64,000 bases of DNA, from the NCBI RefSeq assembly GCF_030704535.1, contig NC_081821.1, forward strand, positions 7,703,001-7,767,000. The letters are read 5' to 3'. Position numbers and translations under genes: made by a program. The notes under the pieces were generated by a model. The model was not told the origin of the DNA, ran no database searches, and saw nothing but the letters and a program-made list of their open reading frames with translations. This stretch comes from Vitis vinifera. Taxonomy: Eukaryota; Streptophyta; Magnoliopsida; Vitales; Vitaceae. Shown one piece after another: positions 60,355 to 64,000 of the stretch (within the stretch, counting starts at the first letter, position 1; every line of letters starts with the position of its first letter).

Positions 60355-61422
60355 TCAGTAATCTGTGGTCGATATGGGAAAGCTAATTGCACCACTGTCA
60401 ATAAGATCCTGTATGGTGTGACGTAGAGAAGCACAATAATCAGTACGGTGGCCTGCCATCTGGTGAAATGCACAGAACACATGAGCACGAAAACGCGGAG
60501 GCAGGGTACTCGGGAGTGGCCTAGGAGCCAATGGTACTAAAACACCAGTAGATCTGAGTCGCTCAAAAGCTCTATCCAAAGGCATCCCCAAATCAGAATA
60601 AATCCTCTGACGTCGCCGATGGGGACGAGACTGCTCATGCCGTGGGATGCCAGTCTGTGGACGCTGAAACTGAAATGAAGGTCGCACCGAAGGATACTGC
60701 TGAACTGACTGAGGATGACGATGCTATAAGGGTGGGAAATCACTCCTAGGTATCTGCAATGATATCGCATAGGGATGATAACCAGGTCGTCGATGCTGAA
60801 AGTCTGCAGAACATACGCCTCCATAGCTCTCAGATGATCCACCAACTCTCTTCCACTCAGTATCTGGGGAATGAATAATATCTGACCATAATCCTCTAGA
60901 TATGCCATCATCTATATCGAACAAAGCCTGAACCAATGATCTGAAATCCTGGAATGGGACTCCTGTCAGATGTCGAGCGAACCTAGGATGCAAACTCCTC
61001 AAAAACATGCTCATCTGATCTCTCTCAGTAGGTCGCTCAATCATCTCCGTAGCCTTCTCCCTCCAGCGGGAGATAAAAGAAGAAACAGACTCATCTGATC
61101 CCTGTCTAAGAAACTCAAGCTCTCTACGTGTAACACTCGTATCACCACTGAAGGAATACTGTCTCAGAAACTCCTGTGCTAGGTCTGCCCAACTTCTCCG
61201 ACAAGATGACTCTAATGAAGCGTACCATCTCTATGTCGCGCCGCTCAGTGACAATGGGAACAAAGTGAGCAACTGTGCCTCATCTAGACCAAGGGCCCTC
61301 ATAACCGTGCTATAAAGTCTGAGATGAATACGAGGACATCCAACACCCGTATATCTCTCTATATCAGGCATCCTGAAACCGACTGGCAAAGTGGCCACTA
61401 GCACATCGCCAGGGTCATCCAT
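60355..61422 (-). pseudogene. Broken Ty3/gypsy gag (capsid and knuckle) with two stop codons
   Basis: One minus-strand frame of 1068 bp is open except for two TAG codons, just after LFPLSLSGAT (near 61232) and after RSDFPPL (near 60725). It shows typical Tat/Ogre-type Gag features in order: FRMPDIERYTGVGCPRIHLR, RWYASLESS, LAQEFLRQYS, FISRWREKA, RPTERDQMSMFLRSLHPRF, then CAFHQMAGHRTDYC and LRHTIQDLIDSG. The N-terminal part expected upstream of the capsid is missing, because the frame runs directly into the inverted LTR at 61426. The intact frame between and after the stops suggests recent inactivation. Confidence 0.8.
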
Positions 61423-62879
61423 ATTTGTAGACCCCCATTTTGGGGCTCGGTTTCTCACTTTTATGCAGCTTGTGTTGCCAAGTGTCGCAACCCTAGGAGA
61501 CCACATGGCATCTCTTAGTTGGCTACTATGGAATCAGATAATGCTTTTTGGAGGAGCTATCAAGAGGCGACACCTGTGGGAGGATATGCAGGAGAGGTAC
61601 GTTTCTGTTGAGAGGAGCGTCTCCTGCAGAGAGGAGAGAGGGTTGCTTTTAGAGAGGAAGGTGCTTTTCAGGTGGGGTTTTTTCCATGAGAGAATGGGGC
61701 TGCAGAGATCTTTTGGGGAGAAGAGCTTTTTTTTGGTGATTGAGGGTAGAGGAGAATGAGAGAGAGAGAACAGGGAGGTTTGAGGTTGGAGCAGAGAGAT
61801 GAGTTTCTGGAGAGCTTAGAGAGAGAGATTTTTGAGGGCATTGCTTGAAAAGCAAGCCGGACTGGCAGAGAAGGAGGGAGGATGATTGCTTGAGGAACCT
61901 TAGGGAGAGGGATTCTGAGCTGAGGATTCACCCAAGACAGAGCAACAAGTCACAACTCAAAACACCCAGCTGAGGAAGAGACTTTCAGGTTTGGTTACTA
62001 TGGTTTTCATGTACGTTTCCATTCTTCATACTTTTCCTATCTCATTCTCTGTAATTTTTAACTTTGCTTGTTGAGTTGCTTTGATTGGGTGATTATTGGT
62101 TTAAAATTTGAAGAGTTTGCTGCATTTTATGTTTTGCTTTGGCGAATATCTTCCGTTCGAACCCACTGATTGTCAAACTCATGGACGAAATAATGACATG
62201 GGTTTAGCATACTGGTTAAAAGTTCCATGCTCTGTTCTCCTTTCTGTTTTTGTTTTTGCTCCTCTGTTTTCCCCTGAAGGAGACTGTCAGGCTTTAAGAC
62301 CGGGAAGCTGGAGAGGTTGATTTACGGAGGATGATGGTGGTGTGAAGAAGATATTGGAAGCTATAGAATCTGAATCAGAAAATGTCCGCATGAGATGCTC
62401 AGTGGGTGTTCTTATTAAATGGCCACACCCAGATTCCTGTTACACATCACTCATCCTGGGCTTTCTCAGTTGCTTTTGGGTCATGCAAGCCGATCATAGT
62501 TTCTTCATGAGCCCGAGGCAGTGACAATGTCAATGTTCTTCTTAGCAGCAGATTCTCTGTTCTTTATCATTATGCGCCAAACCTCCTCAGCCGTGGCAGT
62601 TTCTATGGCATCAATACCAGCTGTGCAAACGACAATCTCCATACTGCCATTTCCAGGACTGAACATGTTAATGAACTGACGGGATTTCTCTCAAAACTCG
62701 GAGCCCTGCGTGCTTGTACTCTTGATTCGGTATTCGGGTCTGTTTATAGACTTCATCTCAGTTCATAACACGGTGATGAAGCTGATATTCATTGGGGGCT
62801 CTCTAATGATTGCGTGATGCATGAAGATGCACAGAACTGTGAAGAGGTCCTATGTTGGCATGCTTTTTGACGGGACATC

Positions 62880-63180
62880 TTTCGCCATTTTGTTGGGGTT
62901 TTTGAGAGGAAAGCTTCCCACATTTTCAATTTGGAGACCTGGGCTCTCACAAACATTGCTTTTGAGGCATCTGATAATACTAATGTGGTAATTGATCGAG
63001 AGGCTATCCTGGTGTTTGTGAAACTCCTTGATCCTCCAAGTGAGGATATTCGTGAACAGGTCGTGGGGCCCTAAGAAATGTTGCTAGTGATTTCCCCAGA
63101 GGCCTTGATATTATCTTTGGTCATGCGGCTCAGCTTCCTTTGCTAGTGCAGTTGAACAAACCCGTCAAGCTATCTATGCA
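62880..63180 (+). pseudogene. Importin-alpha ARM fragment, second LTR copy
   Basis: This is the plus-strand mirror of the fragment at 50125-50425. It has the same frameshift after PPSEDIREQ and the same downstream GALRNVASDFPRG block. The shared lesion shows the fragment was already broken before the LTRs were copied. Confidence 0.78.
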
Positions 63181-63898
63181 TGCATGGTGTCCTTCGTGAG
63201 GTTTGATGGTGCTTTGAACGTGGACACTACTGAATCCCAGACTAACTTGGTTCAATGTCCCAGGATCCACTTCATTCCCTGTATCTGTTTCCTTGCACTG
63301 ATCTCTCGTTTACCCATCTTTTGTCCTCACCACTTTTCTCTCTCTCTACACCCACTCAAACTCATCACCACAATGCTTCCACTCTTCACTTCCATATCTT
63401 CATTCTTAAATTCATGTCTCATACCCCATGGAAGCAAACCCATCTTCTCACCCTTGTTTTTTTTTTTCTCTGCTATATTCATACCCGCTGAACCTGTTCC
63501 AATACTCACTCTTCATACTTCCGTATTGATCTTCATCTACCAAACCTACCATATTTCTCTCTTCCCTACACCTCATTCACATCTTCGGTGCTGGAACCTT
63601 GAGGCTGGAACCTGTATCGTATATACCTGAATTGTATACTCCGGCAGTTCGATCTTTATTTCAGCAAGGGTTAAGTAAAAGGGAAATGATGATGTGCGCA
63701 ACGCCTCACTGGTTATGTGGTGGATCAGTGGGATCTCCGTTACTAGGGTTGCATTAATATGTGACTGAGATCCCTATCGGCATTGTTCAGGGAAGATAAA
63801 GATACATTTGGGCCGATTCTCATTCCTTCTGACAACTTGTGGGCTGCATAAATTCAAATGTCATTGCATGAAGAATAACTGTAGCCAAGGAAAGGGCT

Positions 63899-64000
63899 AC
63901 TCTCTGGTTAGAAGAGTACTTGTGCAGGTGGAAGAAAATTCTTCTTGTCGTCTCGCATGATCGGGATTTTCTTAACAGGAAGCAGATGTTGCCATATCTT
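63899..64000 (+). pseudogene. ABCF ATPase fragment, second LTR copy
   Basis: Plus-strand mirror of 49305-49406. It encodes LWLEEYLCRWKK and the LLVVSHDRDFLN block in frame and continues to the window edge without more recognisable ABCF sequence. Confidence 0.7.

Larger units (their letters stand above)
51880..61425 (-). mobile_element. Internal region of a non-autonomous Tat/Ogre-like retrotransposon
   Basis: In minus-strand order: a Gag remnant (61422-60355), an untranslatable gap, a second Gag-like frame (59802-59140), about 3.5 kb of noncoding sequence, several tandem arrays (54142-52366), then the polypurine tract and the 3' LTR. No frame shows protease (DTG/DSG), reverse transcriptase (YxDD), RNase H or integrase (HHCC, DDE) motifs. 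It would therefore depend on an autonomous relative. No primer-binding site is seen at the right end, because that end joins an LTR in the wrong orientation at 61426. A 1471-bp solo LTR has inserted at 54143-55613. Confidence 0.78.
61426..64000 (+). mobile_element. Second LTR copy in inverted orientation (truncated by window end)
   Basis: It starts TGTAGACCCCCATTTTGGGG on the plus strand and is a near-identical reverse complement of 49305-51879. Positions sum to 113305 throughout (for example 63630 pairs with 49675), so there are almost no indels. By eye identity is about 99%, with differences mostly C/T or G/A changes. A canonical minus-strand element would have its 5' LTR here on the minus strand, but this one points the other way. 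It may be the 5' LTR of a nested plus-strand sister element, or part of a rearranged copy. Confidence 0.85.

Noticed and set aside
1-64000. tRNA or rRNA genes
   Set aside because: No cloverleaf-compatible segment with A- and B-box sequences, nor any rRNA-like stretch, was noticed on reading. A tRNAscan run would settle it.

Overview
The window is plant nuclear DNA: AT-rich, intron-containing genes with GT..AG splice sites, MITEs, and a very large LTR-retrotransposon block. The gene families are eudicot ones, and the Gag-like and LTR sequences resemble repeats I associate with grapevine (Vitis). That species call is an inference from memory, not a search result.

Gene-bearing part (about 7-45 kb). 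A two-exon LRR receptor kinase (6971-10383) of the At1g74360/NILR1 type comes first. Two head-to-tail duplicated genes follow (units about 10.85-16.6 kb and 16.6-21.1 kb). Each encodes a small protein with three U1/matrin-like C2H2 fingers, and the second copy has lost two residues from finger 3. Next are a two-exon dCTP pyrophosphatase (MazG fold, 22524-23032), an intronless MAPKKK17/18/20-like kinase (29678-30835), a multi-exon DUF863 gene (38785-41623) with a leader uORF, and an intronless DYW-type PPR protein (42924-44771). All are on the + strand. They look like ordinary dispersed plant genes with no evident shared pathway. The spaces between them are AT-rich, with MITE pairs, short tandem duplications and a decayed Copia-like LTR.

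Transposon part (47289-64000). A minus-strand, Ty3/gypsy Tat/Ogre-like, apparently non-autonomous element fills the rest. It has a 4.6 kb LTR (47289-51879), a polypurine tract, a 9.5 kb internal region and Gag remnants, but no recognisable protease, RT, RNase H or integrase. The internal region contains several tandem-repeat families. One is an array of about 26 units in which each unit is a hairpin whose stem halves co-vary. A clean 1.47 kb solo LTR (TSD ATGCC) sits inside another array. At 61426 a second, nearly identical LTR begins in the opposite orientation and runs off the window, giving an inverted repeat of at least 2.57 kb per arm around a 9.5 kb spacer. Both LTR copies carry broken fragments of host genes: importin-alpha ARM repeats and an ABCF ATPase motif. 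This composite, with gene fragments inside inverted giant LTRs and covarying hairpin arrays instead of pol, is the most unusual part of the window.
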